From Chthonobacter rhizosphaerae (lineage in GTDB: Bacteria; Pseudomonadota; Alphaproteobacteria; Rhizobiales; Pleomorphomonadaceae): a stretch of 64,000 nucleotides of DNA. The stretch is from positions 186,001 to 250,000 of the forward strand of contig NZ_JACDIS010000001.1 in assembly GCF_013839525.1 (NCBI RefSeq). Reading direction: 5' to 3'. The notes beneath the pieces were generated by a model, which was not told the origin of the DNA, did no database searches, and was given only the letters and a program-made list of their open reading frames with translations. Positions within the stretch are counted from its first letter, which is position 1. Each line of letters begins with the position of its first letter. Both the position numbers and the translations under genes were made by a program. Positions 8,429 to 18,027 of the stretch are shown here, piece after piece.

Positions 8429-8779
8429 ATGCTTACCCATACTTTTATGACGACTTTCGTTGCCGCATGCGCAGTGTCCGGAGCGGCCTATTCTGGAGAA
8501 TTGAAAGCTCTGCATGGCAAGAGTGTTATGCTGGGCACGGTCACCGGCAGCACATACTATACAGCCGAGCCTGGTGGCTATCAGATGGTGACGACATTAT
8601 CGTCCGGTGACGATCAGTTGCCTGTGCGCTTCGTGACGACGCTTGTCAAAGGCCAACGGCTCACGATCGCGGTTCCGGGCGCCGTCGGCGAACCTGAGAC
8701 GACCATGACGATCGAACGGATCGGCGATCAGGTCTTCATCAGCGACACCGGACAGAAGACGGCCGCGCTGGAGAACTGA
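8429..8779 (+). CDS. Small secreted protein of unknown function
   Basis: A 116-residue protein whose first 22 residues form a signal peptide (hydrophobic MTTFVAACAVSGAA, probable cleavage after AVSGAA or AYS). The mature part is about 90 residues, beta-rich in appearance, with charged and polar alternation and no cysteine. The start has one of the best ribosome-binding sites in the window (AGGAGGG, 4 nt before ATG). Codon use is less GC-biased than in the neighbours, and it stands alone between a dehydrogenase and a tRNA gene, which hints at recent acquisition or a fast-evolving gene. I do not recognise the family. Confidence 0.65.
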   Translation: MLTHTFMTTFVAACAVSGAAYSGELKALHGKSVMLGTVTGSTYYTAEPGGYQMVTTLSSGDDQLPVRFVTTLVKGQRLTIAVPGAVGEPETTMTIERIGDQVFISDTGQKTAALEN

Positions 8780-8917
8780 GCGGTCCATCGGCAGGGCGAG
8801 ATGGAGGCCATGTCGCCCTGCCCATGATGTCTCTGGGGGATCTTCTGCCGAAGACCTCGTGCCACCGCGCCCCGCGGCCTTTTCTTGGCGTCCCACAGCC
8901 GCTATAGGAGGAGGCAG

Positions 8918-9003
8918 GCCGCTGTGGTGGAATCGGTAGACACAGTTGACTCAAAATCAACCGCCCAAAAGGCGTACCCGTTCGAGTCGGGTCAGCGGCA
9001 CCA
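8918..9003 (+). tRNA. tRNA-Leu (anticodon CAA)
   Basis: The acceptor arm GCCGCTG (8918-8924) pairs with CAGCGGC (8993-8999), followed by discriminator A and an encoded CCA. The anticodon stem GTTGA/TCAAC encloses the loop CTCAAAA, so the anticodon is CAA (8952-8954), reading UUG. A variable arm and a GTTCGAGTC T-arm are present, as for a class II tRNA. Length is 86 nt. No att-like duplication of its 3' end is visible within the window. Confidence 0.97.
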
Positions 9004-9193
9004 CACTCCCTCGCTTCACGCTTCCCCGCTTCCCTGGATGGTCGGCCCCGGCCGGTCCGCGCGCGCCCGCTCTCCCCGGCGCGGCGGCGAACGTGTTCAG
9101 TCGCGCTTGGTGATGTCGCGGCAGCTGAGGTCGCGGCTGGTCGCCCGGCCGGACGGCGCGGGGTAAACGCGGCCTTTACCCTGGTCCGGCATC

Positions 9194-10420
9194 ATGGCCG
9201 CCATGGACGATTCCACCCGCACGGACCATCGCCGGAACCCATTGCCCGCCGCCGGGTCGCCGCCCGCCGCGACCGGACCGGCGTGCCTGGACGACCTCGC
9301 CCACGAGATGCGCGGTCCCTTGGGGGCGATGCTGGCGCTCAGCGACCTCCTGCTCGCCCGCGACCTCGACCCGGCCACCCGCCCCGTGGTGGACCTGATC
9401 CAGCTTGCCGGCCGTCACCTGATGGCGCTGGTGGACGGCATCGGCGAGGCCGCCGGGCGGGATCCAGCGGTCGGCGTCTCCGCCGGAGCGGTCCTTCCGG
9501 CCGAGCTGGCCCGCTCCGTCGCGGCCCTCTACGCGCCCTTCTTCGCCGCCGCCGGCGTCGCCATCGAGGTGGAGGTCGCGCCGGACCTCCCGGCGAGCGT
9601 GGCCGCGGACGAGACCCGCGTGCGCCAGATCCTCGCCAACCTCCTGTCCAACGGCCTGAAATTCGCCGCCCGCCGGGTGGTGATGGCCGTCCGCCCGGAG
9701 GGCGGAGATGTGGTCTTCCAGATCGCGGACGACGGTCCCGGCCTTCGGGCCGGCGCGCCCGGCCGCGCCGATCCGGTCACCGGCCGCCCGGGCTCCGGCC
9801 GGGGCCTTCCCATCGCGCGCCGCCTTGCGGCCGATCTCGGCGGATCGCTCCATCTGGAGGACGGCCCCGAAGGCGGCGCCCTGGCGGCCTTCCGGCTGCC
9901 CGTCGCGCCCGCGGCCGCCCGCCCCGGGCCGGCCGCGTCGTCCGAATCCCGGTCCGAGCGCCGCCTCGGCGGTCGCAGGCGCTTGCGGCGTCGGTTCGCC
10001 CTCAAGGGCCGGCGGGCCATCACGGACCTCGCCGGCACGTCCGTGCTGGTGGTCGACGACAGCCTCGTCACCCGGCTCCTGATGATGACCATCCTGGAGT
10101 CCTTCGACATGAAGGCGGTCGCTGTCGGGTCCGGCCAGGAGGCCGAGGCGGAGGTGCGCCGCCGGCGGCCGGACCTCGTCTGCCTCGACTGGACCCTGCC
10201 GGGCGAGACCGGCGAGGACGTGCGGCGGCGTCTCGCCGCTGTCCTCGACGACGACGCGCCGCCCATGATCGCCGTCACCGCCCTCCCGTCTCCGGCGCGC
10301 CTGCGCGAGGCCGGGTGGAGCGGCGGGCCCGTGGTGCCGAAGCCCTTCTCCCCGCGCGACCTCTACGTGGCCATGCACCACGCCCTGATCGGCGCGTCGT
10401 CCGCCGCCACCGCCGGCTGA
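9194..10420 (+). CDS. Soluble hybrid histidine kinase with receiver domain
   Basis: A 408-residue protein without membrane segments. The dimerisation/phosphoacceptor helix carries H37 in LAHEMRGPLGAM. The ATPase domain follows (N box ILANLLSNGLKFAA, G1 box IADDGPGL, G2 GSGRGLPIARRLA). A basic linker leads to a C-terminal receiver with the acidic pair VVDD, the phosphoacceptor D332 in LDWTLPG, and the T...K switch residues (AVTALP and PKPF). No sensor domain precedes the kinase, so the signal probably comes through a partner. No response-regulator partner is adjacent. Which of two close ATGs (9194, 9203) is used is uncertain. Confidence 0.88.
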   Translation: MAAMDDSTRTDHRRNPLPAAGSPPAATGPACLDDLAHEMRGPLGAMLALSDLLLARDLDPATRPVVDLIQLAGRHLMALVDGIGEAAGRDPAVGVSAGAVLPAELARSVAALYAPFFAAAGVAIEVEVAPDLPASVAADETRVRQILANLLSNGLKFAARRVVMAVRPEGGDVVFQIADDGPGLRAGAPGRADPVTGRPGSGRGLPIARRLAADLGGSLHLEDGPEGGALAAFRLPVAPAAARPGPAASSESRSERRLGGRRRLRRRFALKGRRAITDLAGTSVLVVDDSLVTRLLMMTILESFDMKAVAVGSGQEAEAEVRRRRPDLVCLDWTLPGETGEDVRRRLAAVLDDDAPPMIAVTALPSPARLREAGWSGGPVVPKPFSPRDLYVAMHHALIGASSAATAG

Positions 10421-10461
10421 CCGCCGGCCCGGCCCGGCGCCCCTCCCGACCAACGAGAAAG

Positions 10462-10485
10462 TCCGCCGGCGCGAGCGCCGGCGGA
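10462..10485. terminator. Bidirectional hairpin terminator
   Basis: TCCGCCGGCG (10462-10471) pairs with CGCCGGCGGA (10476-10485) around a CGAG tetraloop, between the convergent kinase and chemoreceptor genes. On the minus strand it is followed by CTTTCTC, a weak T-rich tract suited to ending the chemoreceptor transcript. Confidence 0.65.
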
Positions 10486-10553
10486 TGAAGAACGTCGTCG
10501 CGGGGGCTGACGAATGCCCGGCGTCGGCCGGGCGCTTCGCCCTCCTCGGGCCG

Positions 10554-12554
10554 TCAGGCCGCCACGGCCGCCAGGAACCGGCCGATCGCGGCGTCGAGGT
10601 CGCGGGTGCGATCGACCACCGAGGCGGCGGCGCGGCCCACCTCCGCGGCGGTCTCGTTGGTCTCGCCGAGCGCCATGGAGACGGACGCCACGTTGTCGGT
10701 CACCACCTGCGTCTCCGAGGCGGCGTCCTGGACGTTGCGGCTGATGTCGCCGGTCGCCGCGCCCTGCTGCTCCACGGCGGCCGCGATGGCGGCGGTCGTG
10801 TGGTTCACGTCCTCCATGATGGCGGCGATCGACTGGATGGCCGCCACCGCCTCGGTGGTGCTCGCCTGGATGCCGGAGATCTGGGCCGAGATGTCGCCGG
10901 TCGCCTGGGCGGTCTGGCTCGCCAGCGTCTTCACCTCGCTCGCCACCACGGCGAAGCCCCGTCCGGCCGCTCCCGCCCGGGCCGCCTCGATGGTGGCGTT
11001 GAGGGCGAGAAGATTGGTCTGCTCGGCGATGCCCCGGATCAGGGTCACCACCTGGCCCACCCGGCCGGCGGCTTCCGCAAGGCTCGTGACCGTGTCGTTG
11101 GTCCGGCGCGCCCGCTCGGTCGCGTCTGCCACGATCGCGGTGGTGCGGGCCACCTGGGCGCCGATCTCCCCGATGGAGGCCGCCAGTTCCTCCGCCGCCG
11201 CCGCCACCAGCGACACCTTGCGCGACGCGGTGCCGGACGCCGAGGAGGCGTCCGCCGCCCGCCCCGCGCTCTCGTCGGCGGTCCGGGAGAGCGTGCCCGC
11301 CGTCGCGTTCATCTCGTCCATGGTGGCGGCCACCGCCGTCGTCAGGCTGGCCACGTCCCGCTTGAAGGCCGCGATGGCGGCGTCGATCTCCTCCTGCCGG
11401 CGGGTCCGCGCCAGGGCGGCGGCGCGGCCGTCCGCCTCCAGGCGCCGGCGCTCCTCCGACATGGTCCGGAACACCGCCACCGCGCGGGCCATGCGGCCGA
11501 TCTCGTCGCCCCGGTCGACGCCGGCGATGTCGGCCACCGGCCGGCCCTCGGCGAGATCCGCCATGGCGCCCTCCAGCCGGCCGAGCGGGCCGGTGATGCC
11601 CCGCGCGATCGCGAACGACAGGCCGAGCCCCGCCGCCACCGTCAGCGGCACCGTCACGGCGAGCACCGCCACGGTCCGGTTCTCCGCGGCGGTGAGCGCC
11701 GCTTCCGCATCCGTTTGCCGGGCGGCGGCGGCCGCCTCGATCTGGCGCGTCGCCGGTCCCACCAGGTCGAACGCGAGACCGATCTGGTCCACCACCCGCA
11801 CCCGGTCGCCGACCGCGGCCGCCCAGGCCGTGAAGGCCGTCTCGGCGGCGGCGAGCGGGGCCGCGATCCGCGCCTTGGCGTCGTCCGGGATCTCCGCCCC
11901 GTCCACCGCCCGCCTCAGGCGCGAGGCGGCCGCGTCGAAGCCGCCGCGGGCGAGGTCGTCTCCCGTCAGGGCGAACTCGGCCCGGGCCTGGCCCATCTGG
12001 GCGAAGGCCTGCACCACCCGCGCGGTGGCCGGGTTCTGGCCGCTCTTGGAGACCTTGTTGATCTCCGTCCGGATCGCCGCGAAGGCCGCGTTCACCTCGC
12101 CCTCGAGGCCGGACGCCCCGTCGTGGCCGACGCGCTCCTGCAGGGCGGTCAGGTCCGCGATCGACGCGCCGATCCGCTCCAGCGCGGTCACCAGGTCGGC
12201 GACGGCCGCGTCGCCGGCGATCGCCGGGTCGGCCCGCATCGCGGACACCAGCGCCACCGCCTCGCCATGGCGCTCGGCCATCGCCTTGGCGCTCGCCGCG
12301 GAGGGCTCCAGGAGGAAGTCGCGCTCGTCGGCGATCAGCGCCGCCACGGAGGCCTGCACCGCGCGCGCCTTGTCGGCGACGCCGCCGGCGGCCTTCACCT
12401 CCTCCTCGGCCAGCATCATCCGGTCGAGCCCCGCGTAGGTGGACGCGGCCACGACGCCGAGGCCCAGGAACCAGACCGCCGACACGGCGATCAGCCGCGC
12501 CTTGATGCCGAAACGGCCGAGGCGGGCCCTCATGCCTTGAAAGGTATGTGGCAT
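10554..12554 (-). CDS. Methyl-accepting chemotaxis protein
   Basis: A 666-residue chemoreceptor. One transmembrane helix at about 19-39 and another at about 295-317 bracket a roughly 250-residue, mainly helical periplasmic sensor with no recognised named fold. HAMP follows (about 318-370), then the signalling coiled coil with the conserved hairpin tip ([18 protein letters not shown] and [15 protein letters not shown]). The tail ends without a CheR-tethering pentapeptide. The ATG at 12554 has GGAG 7 nt upstream. The frame continues to a TTG at 12581, which would overlap the ribosome-binding site. No chemotaxis operon is nearby, so it probably signals to a remote Che system. Confidence 0.93.
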   Translation of the reverse strand: MPHTFQGMRARLGRFGIKARLIAVSAVWFLGLGVVAASTYAGLDRMMLAEEEVKAAGGVADKARAVQASVAALIADERDFLLEPSAASAKAMAERHGEAVALVSAMRADPAIAGDAAVADLVTALERIGASIADLTALQERVGHDGASGLEGEVNAAFAAIRTEINKVSKSGQNPATARVVQAFAQMGQARAEFALTGDDLARGGFDAAASRLRRAVDGAEIPDDAKARIAAPLAAAETAFTAWAAAVGDRVRVVDQIGLAFDLVGPATRQIEAAAAARQTDAEAALTAAENRTVAVLAVTVPLTVAAGLGLSFAIARGITGPLGRLEGAMADLAEGRPVADIAGVDRGDEIGRMARAVAVFRTMSEERRRLEADGRAAALARTRRQEEIDAAIAAFKRDVASLTTAVAATMDEMNATAGTLSRTADESAGRAADASSASGTASRKVSLVAAAAEELAASIGEIGAQVARTTAIVADATERARRTNDTVTSLAEAAGRVGQVVTLIRGIAEQTNLLALNATIEAARAGAAGRGFAVVASEVKTLASQTAQATGDISAQISGIQASTTEAVAAIQSIAAIMEDVNHTTAAIAAAVEQQGAATGDISRNVQDAASETQVVTDNVASVSMALGETNETAAEVGRAAASVVDRTRDLDAAIGRFLAAVAA

Positions 12555-12765
12555 GCATTGTCTCCGAAGCGGGCGTGACAAACGCTGGTGCGGTCGCGCC
12601 CCGTCGTCTCTCCTTACGGTCTTTTACTTAAGACGTAGTGAATACTAGTTGCGATGAACACTGTGCCGAACGGCAAGCAACGGCTACCCGCGCCGTGCCC
12701 GCCCCGCCGCCTGACGGAAATTTAACGGCCAGCCTCGTAGCCTGCATCCATCGCCCCTCGCCCGG

Positions 12766-14181
12766 ATGCCGCCCTTGACCGACCTCCTGCTGGCCCCCTT
12801 GCGGCGCCTTCTCCCGGCGACCGTCGCCGGCCGGGTCGACGCGCTCCTCGGCGCGGGCAGCCAGGCGGAGGCGGGGCGCACCGCGCTCGCCGCCTTTGCC
12901 CTGAGGGTCGCCGGCGCGGCGATCGCCTACCTGTCCCAGGTCGTGCTCGCCCGCTGGATGGGCATGTACGAATACGGCATCTTCGTCGTCGTCTACGTCT
13001 GGATCACCATCCTCAGCCAGATCGGCAACCTCGGCTTCTCCAGCTCGGTGATCCGCTTCATCCCCGAATACCGGGCGACGGGCGATCTCGCCCGCCTCTG
13101 GGGCGTCCTCAGGGCCAGCCGGCTCGCCGCCGCGGGCTTCTCCACCGGCCTCGCCGCCGTGGGGGCGCTCGCCGCCGTCACCCTCCCCGGCGCCGTGGAC
13201 GAGCACTACGTGCTGCCCATCCTGCTCGGGGCCGTCTGCCTCCCGCTCTTCTGCCTGACGGAGGTCCAGGACGGCATCGCCCGCTCCTTCGCCTGGTCCG
13301 ACCTCGCCTTCGGCCCCACCTACATCTGGCGCCCGGTCGGCGTCCTCGCCGTCATGGTGGCCTTCCACGAGGCCGACCTGCCCATGACGGCGGTCACCGC
13401 CTGCCTCGCCATGATCGTCGCCACCTGGATCACCGCCCTCGGCCAGCTCGTCGGCCTCCGTCGCCGGGTCGCCGCCGCCGTGGAGCGGCGCGCCGCCCGC
13501 ACCGACTGGCGCGTCTGGCTCGGCGTCTCCCTGCCCATCCTGCTGGTGGACGGCTTCTACGCCCTCCTCACGTCCGTGGACGTGCTGATGATCTCTCACT
13601 TCGGCACGCCGGAGGACGTGGCGGTCTACTATGCGGCCACCAAGACCCTCGCCCTCGTCCACTTCGTCGCCTACGCGGTCCGGGCGGCCAGCGGCCCGCG
13701 CTTCGCCTACGACCACTACGCCGGCGACCGGGTCGGCCTGGAGGCCATGGTGCGCACGGCCGTGCGCTGGACCTTCTGGCCCTCGGTCGCCGTCTCCACG
13801 CTCGTGCTTCTCGTCGGCGACCGGCTCCTCGCCCTGTTCGGGGCGGATTTCGCCGGCGGCGCCGGCCTCCTGGTCATCCTGGTGTTCGGCATCCTGGCCC
13901 GCGCCTCCATCGGGCCGGTGGAGACGCTCCTCACCCTCGCCGGGCGCCAGACCACGTGCGCGGCCATCTTCGGCGTGGCGCTCGCCGTCAACGTGGCGCT
14001 CAACCTCGTCCTCATCCCGGCCTACGGCCTCTACGGCGCCGCCGCCGCCACCGCCGTCGCGATGGTGGCGGAGGCGCTCCTCCTCGCCGCCGCCGTCCGC
14101 CGCCATTTCGGCCTCACCGTATTCGTCTTCCGCCTGCCGCCGCGAAACGCCCTGACGGCGGCGCGGGGGTCGTCCGCATGA
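12766..14181 (+). CDS. Polysaccharide/lipid-linked oligosaccharide flippase
   Basis: A 471-residue membrane protein of the MOP/Wzx superfamily with about 12-14 hydrophobic helices. The first helices (AGAAIAYLSQVVLARWMGMYEYGIF-type, about 49-75) are the family's usual start: a repeat unit with the 'ARWMG..EYG' signature. The last helix ends with a basic tail. It should move a lipid-linked sugar across the inner membrane. Its stop overlaps the next start (ATGA), so it is translationally coupled to an acyltransferase. No glycosyltransferases are adjacent, and the exported glycan is unknown. It diverges from the chemoreceptor gene. Confidence 0.85.
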   Translation: MPPLTDLLLAPLRRLLPATVAGRVDALLGAGSQAEAGRTALAAFALRVAGAAIAYLSQVVLARWMGMYEYGIFVVVYVWITILSQIGNLGFSSSVIRFIPEYRATGDLARLWGVLRASRLAAAGFSTGLAAVGALAAVTLPGAVDEHYVLPILLGAVCLPLFCLTEVQDGIARSFAWSDLAFGPTYIWRPVGVLAVMVAFHEADLPMTAVTACLAMIVATWITALGQLVGLRRRVAAAVERRAARTDWRVWLGVSLPILLVDGFYALLTSVDVLMISHFGTPEDVAVYYAATKTLALVHFVAYAVRAASGPRFAYDHYAGDRVGLEAMVRTAVRWTFWPSVAVSTLVLLVGDRLLALFGADFAGGAGLLVILVFGILARASIGPVETLLTLAGRQTTCAAIFGVALAVNVALNLVLIPAYGLYGAAAATAVAMVAEALLLAAAVRRHFGLTVFVFRLPPRNALTAARGSSA

Positions 14182-15365
14182 CGGCCCTCCCCCGCCCCGC
14201 CCTCGCGCCCCTCGAGACGGGCGGCCCCGCTCCCCTGGTGCTGCCGCTCCGCGAGGCGACCGAACGGCTCGGCGCCGCCTGGGACCGGCTGGCCGACGAG
14301 GCGGCCGAGCCGAACGTCTTCACCGACCGGGCCATGCTGCGGGCCGCCGCCGGCCGGGTGGAGCCGGACGACTGGTCGGTGATCGCGCTCCCGGCGATCG
14401 GCCCGGAGGTGGGCCCGGCATCCGGCGGCGCACGCCCCCTCGACGCGCTCGCCGTCGTCCGGCGCGCCCGCGTCCTTCCGGGCGTCGGCCCGGTCGTCAC
14501 CGACCTCTTCGCCAGCCGCTACGGGCCGCTCGGCACGCCCCTCGCCCAGCCCGGCTTCGACGCCGGCCGGCTGATCGACGCCCTCGCGGTGATCGGGCCC
14601 GTGGCGCGCCTCCCCTACCAGCGGCTGGACGGCCCCTTCGCGGCCTCCCTGGCGCGCGCCGCCGAGGGGCGCGAGATCCACCTCGCCACGGTCGACGCGC
14701 ACCACCGCGCCGCTCTCCGCCTCGCCGACGGCCCGGACCTCTACGGCCCCGGCCTGCAGGGCAAGCGCCTGAAGGAACTCGGCCGGCTCATGCGCCGCCT
14801 CGACGGGGCCGGCGGCGTCCGCCACGAGGTCGCCACCACGCCGGTCGAGGTCGCCAACGCCTTTTCGCTCTTCCTCGCCCTGGAACACGCCAGCTGGAAG
14901 GGCCGGGGCGGCACCAGCCTTGCGGTCGCCCCCGGCGGCACCGCCTTCGCGGCCGATCTCGTCGCCGAACTCGCCCGCACCGGCCGCGTCCGCGTCGACC
15001 TTCTCGCCGTCGCCGGCCGGCCCGTCGCCGCCCTCATCAGCTTTTTCGCCGGCGTCAGCGGGTTCATCTGGAAGATCGCCCACGACGAGAGCCATGCCGC
15101 GGCCTCGCCCGGCGTCCAGCTGATCCGCCTCGTCTCGGAGGACTGGCGCGCCGCCGGCCGCCTTGCCGACGTGGACAGCCTCGCCACCCCGGGCCATCCC
15201 ATGATCGACCGGCTCTGGGCCGGCCGGTTCGCCATGGGGACGATCATCCTCGCCACCCGTCCGGGCGCGAACGGCCTCGCCGCCCGGGCGGCCGACCTTC
15301 ACGCCCGCCGCCGCTCGCTCGCGGCCGCGGCCCGCGCCGCCTTGGGCCGCCTTCGCGGCGGCTGA
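14178..15365 (+). CDS. GNAT-fold acyltransferase (BcsL/CelD-like)
   Basis: A 395-residue cytoplasmic protein with the two-lobed GNAT architecture of CelD/BcsL or 'BioF2-like' acetyltransferases. An N-terminal lobe (about 20-190) is followed by a C-terminal lobe with the KRLKELGRLMRRL segment and the LEHASWKGRGGTSL motif, where members bind acyl-CoA. These proteins usually accompany exopolysaccharide export. The ATGA overlap with the flippase (14178-14181) supports a joint role, such as acylating a sugar or lipid carrier before export. The substrate is inferred from context only. Confidence 0.75.
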   Translation: MTALPRPALAPLETGGPAPLVLPLREATERLGAAWDRLADEAAEPNVFTDRAMLRAAAGRVEPDDWSVIALPAIGPEVGPASGGARPLDALAVVRRARVLPGVGPVVTDLFASRYGPLGTPLAQPGFDAGRLIDALAVIGPVARLPYQRLDGPFAASLARAAEGREIHLATVDAHHRAALRLADGPDLYGPGLQGKRLKELGRLMRRLDGAGGVRHEVATTPVEVANAFSLFLALEHASWKGRGGTSLAVAPGGTAFAADLVAELARTGRVRVDLLAVAGRPVAALISFFAGVSGFIWKIAHDESHAAASPGVQLIRLVSEDWRAAGRLADVDSLATPGHPMIDRLWAGRFAMGTIILATRPGANGLAARAADLHARRRSLAAAARAALGRLRGG

Positions 15366-15390
15366 GCGCGCCCGACCCGAACGCCGGCCG

Positions 15391-17037
15391 TCAGCCGTTC
15401 CCCGCGGCGTCCTCGGTCTCCGCCCGCGCCCGGTCGCGGAAACCGCGCCGGATCAGCTTGCCGGTGGTGGTCATCGGGATGTCGTCCACGAAGGCGATCT
15501 CGCGGGGGTATTCATGGGCCGAGAGCCGCTCGCGCACATGGGCCTTCAGGGCGTCGGCCAGCGCGGCGTCGCCGGTCTCGCCCGGCTTCAGCCGCACATA
15601 GGCCTTCACCACCTCGGTCCGCACCGGGTCGGGCTTGCCCACCGCCACCGCCAGCTGCACGGCCGGGTGCGACAGGAGGCAGTCCTCGATCTCGCCGGGG
15701 CCGATCCGGTAGCCGGCGGAGGTGATCACGTCGTCGTCCCGGCCCACGAAGGCGATATAGCCGTCCTCGTCCATCATGCCGGCGTCGCCCGTGGTCATCC
15801 AGTCGCCCACGAACTTGCCCGCCGTGGCGGCGGGATCGCCCGCATACTCCAGGAACATCACCGGGTCCGGCCGCCGCACCGCGATCTCGCCCATTTCGCC
15901 CGGCCCCACGGGCTCGCCGCCCGCCCCGAGGATCGCCACCTCGTGGCCCGGTATGGCCTTGCCGATGAAGCCCGGCTTGCCGACGCCGAGGGCGTGGGCC
16001 GAGCCGATCACCGCGTTGCATTCGGTCTGGCCGTAGAATTCGTTCACCGGGATGCCGAGCTCCGCCTGCGCCCAGCCGTAGGCCTCCCGGCCGAGCGCCT
16101 CGCCGGCGGAGCCGACCGCGCGCAGCGACAGGGCGTGGCGCTGCCGGATGCCGGTCAGCTGGCGCATCAGCTTCAGGGCCGTCGGCGGCAGGAAGGCGTT
16201 GGTCACGCGGAAGTCCGCCATCAGGCGGCAGGCGAGCTCCGGGTCGAACTTCTCGAACCGGTGCGCCACCACCGGAACGCCGAAATGGAGCGCCGGCATC
16301 AGGGCGTTGAGGAGGCCGCCCGCCCAGGCCCAGTCGGCGGGCGTCCACATCACGTCGCCCGCCTGGCCGAGGCTGTCCTGCGACAGGTCGATGCCCGGCA
16401 GATGGCCGAGGAGCACGCTGTGGCCGTGGAGGGCGGGTTTCGGCATGCCGGTGGTGCCGGAGGTGAAGATCATCAGGGCCGGGTCGCGCGGGCCGGTCTC
16501 CGCCGCCGTGAAGGCGTCGGAGGCGCGCTCCATCAGCGCCTGCAGGGACACGGCGCCGGGCGCGCGTCCGTCCGCCGCGATCACCAGGCTAAGGTCCGGG
16601 CAGTCGGGCGCGACCTCGGCCACCCGCTCGGCCGCCTGCCCGGTGGCGATCACCACCTTGGCGCCGGCCCGGGACAGCCGGTACTTCAGTGCGTCGACGC
16701 CGAACAGGATGGAGAGCGGCAGCGCCACCGCGCCCAGCTTGTAGGCGGCCACGTGCGCCACCACCGCCTCCACGGACTGGGGCAGCAGGATGGCGACACG
16801 GTCGCCCCGGCCGACGCCATGGGCGGCCAGCACGTTGGCGAACCGGTTGGAGAGGCGGGCGAGGTCGCCGAAGGTGGTCACGTCCGCCCCGCCGTCCGGC
16901 CGGCGGCTCAGGATGGCCGGGCGCCCCGGATCCCGGGCCGCCCAGCGGTCCGACACGTCCACGCCCATGTTGAGGCGCGACGGGATCTCCCAGCGGAAGG
17001 TGCGCTTGAGATCGTCGAAGGTGAGGCGCGACAGCAC
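15391..17037 (-). CDS. Acyl-CoA synthetase (AMP-forming)
   Basis: Activates a carboxylic acid with ATP and CoA. The 548 residues show the adenylate-forming fold: the P-loop-like IFTSGTTGMPKPALH (about 187-201), FYGQTECN (A5 region), the MTTGDAGMMDEDGYIAFVGR hinge region, and the C-terminal lysine in TTTGKLIRRGF. A wide 'ADWAWAGGLLN' acyl pocket and the overall length fit the acetyl/medium-chain group; the substrate cannot be fixed. The start is a GTG at 17037 with only a weak ribosome-binding site, so it may lie slightly elsewhere. It is a single gene, convergent with the acyltransferase and 146 bp from the CAP-domain gene. Confidence 0.88.
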   Translation of the reverse strand: MLSRLTFDDLKRTFRWEIPSRLNMGVDVSDRWAARDPGRPAILSRRPDGGADVTTFGDLARLSNRFANVLAAHGVGRGDRVAILLPQSVEAVVAHVAAYKLGAVALPLSILFGVDALKYRLSRAGAKVVIATGQAAERVAEVAPDCPDLSLVIAADGRAPGAVSLQALMERASDAFTAAETGPRDPALMIFTSGTTGMPKPALHGHSVLLGHLPGIDLSQDSLGQAGDVMWTPADWAWAGGLLNALMPALHFGVPVVAHRFEKFDPELACRLMADFRVTNAFLPPTALKLMRQLTGIRQRHALSLRAVGSAGEALGREAYGWAQAELGIPVNEFYGQTECNAVIGSAHALGVGKPGFIGKAIPGHEVAILGAGGEPVGPGEMGEIAVRRPDPVMFLEYAGDPAATAGKFVGDWMTTGDAGMMDEDGYIAFVGRDDDVITSAGYRIGPGEIEDCLLSHPAVQLAVAVGKPDPVRTEVVKAYVRLKPGETGDAALADALKAHVRERLSAHEYPREIAFVDDIPMTTTGKLIRRGFRDRARAETEDAAGNG

Positions 17038-17182
17038 GATGGCAACACTCGATCACGGACGTTGACGGCCGGCGAGTGTGATCGCGTGCGCTGCGGGATG
17101 CAATTGCGCATCGCCGAAGACGGCTAATGACTAGACAAAAGGCGGAGGCGACGCCCACGCCCTCGGCCGGTTCTGGCGCGCT

Positions 17183-17770
17183 TCAGCCCCCCACCCGGGC
17201 GCCGGCCACCGTCACGAGGCTCGGCGAGGCGGCAACGCCGGGCGTCCCCACCGCGACGCCGCGCGGCCGGGAGAAGATCAGGCACCAGAACACCTTGTAC
17301 TTGGAGTTCGGGTTGAAGGCCGTGCCGATGCCCATGTGGGTCATGTCCCGGTCCTTCATGCCGCGATCGTGGGCCGGGCTCTCGCGCCAGCCGGAGAAGG
17401 CCTCCGCCAGGGTGCGGTAGCCGGCCGCGATGTTCTCGCCCGCGGCCTCGAACGCGTAGCCGTTCGCCTTCAGCCGGTTGCCGAGGCGCGCCTCGTCGGA
17501 GAGCGAATGGCTCATCCGGTCCGCCGCCGCCATCTCCCTGGCGTAGGCGCGGGCGATGCGGCCGAGCTCCGGGTCGAGCGACAGCGGCCCGGAGCCGTTC
17601 CTCAGCCGGTACTGGTTGATCATCGACAGGGCGCGCTGCTGGTCCACCTGGGCGGTCGGCGACGCGAGGTCCTCGTAGAAGGTGGGCTTGGTGGCGACCG
17701 CGGCCTTCTCGGTCTGGCAGGCGGCGAGAACGAGCGGGGCGGCGAGGAACACGCGGCGGCTGAGCGTCAT
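17183..17770 (-). CDS. CAP-domain lipoprotein
   Basis: A 195-residue secreted lipoprotein. A twin-arginine-like MTLSRRVFLAAPLVLAAC start ends in a lipobox (LAAC, Cys at 18). The mature part is one CAP/SCP domain: MINQYRLRNGSGPL, RAYAREMAAADRMSHS with the conserved His, the GENIAAGY motif, and the FSGWRESPAHDRGM segment with the second His. Bacterial CAP proteins sit in the envelope and their activity is mostly unknown. The start at 17770 was chosen for the signal sequence; a longer frame upstream lacks one. It diverges from the amidohydrolase gene. Confidence 0.88.
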   Translation of the reverse strand: MTLSRRVFLAAPLVLAACQTEKAAVATKPTFYEDLASPTAQVDQQRALSMINQYRLRNGSGPLSLDPELGRIARAYAREMAAADRMSHSLSDEARLGNRLKANGYAFEAAGENIAAGYRTLAEAFSGWRESPAHDRGMKDRDMTHMGIGTAFNPNSKYKVFWCLIFSRPRGVAVGTPGVAASPSLVTVAGARVGG

Positions 17771-18027
17771 GGCAGGCGGAATCCGGGAGGAGAACGGGTG
17801 GAACGGCGAATCGCCGATCGGCGCGAGACGAGATAGCACGTCGCCTGAGGCGGCGGTGTGGCCGCGACCTGCGGGGATGCGACGGCGCGAGGCGGTGTGG
17901 CCGTATCGCCGTGCCTGTGGGACCGGCGCGTTGATGAGGCGCCGTCCGCGCCCGCTTCATCTCGCGCGCTTGCGTTCCCGGCCCCGCTCCCCGAAGCTGC
18001 GGCTTCGCCCGTCCGGAGACCCCGCCC

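Noticed and set aside
8918-9193. tRNA-Leu as an integration site for a genomic island
   Set aside because: No integrase gene follows and no copy of the tRNA 3' end was found in the window.
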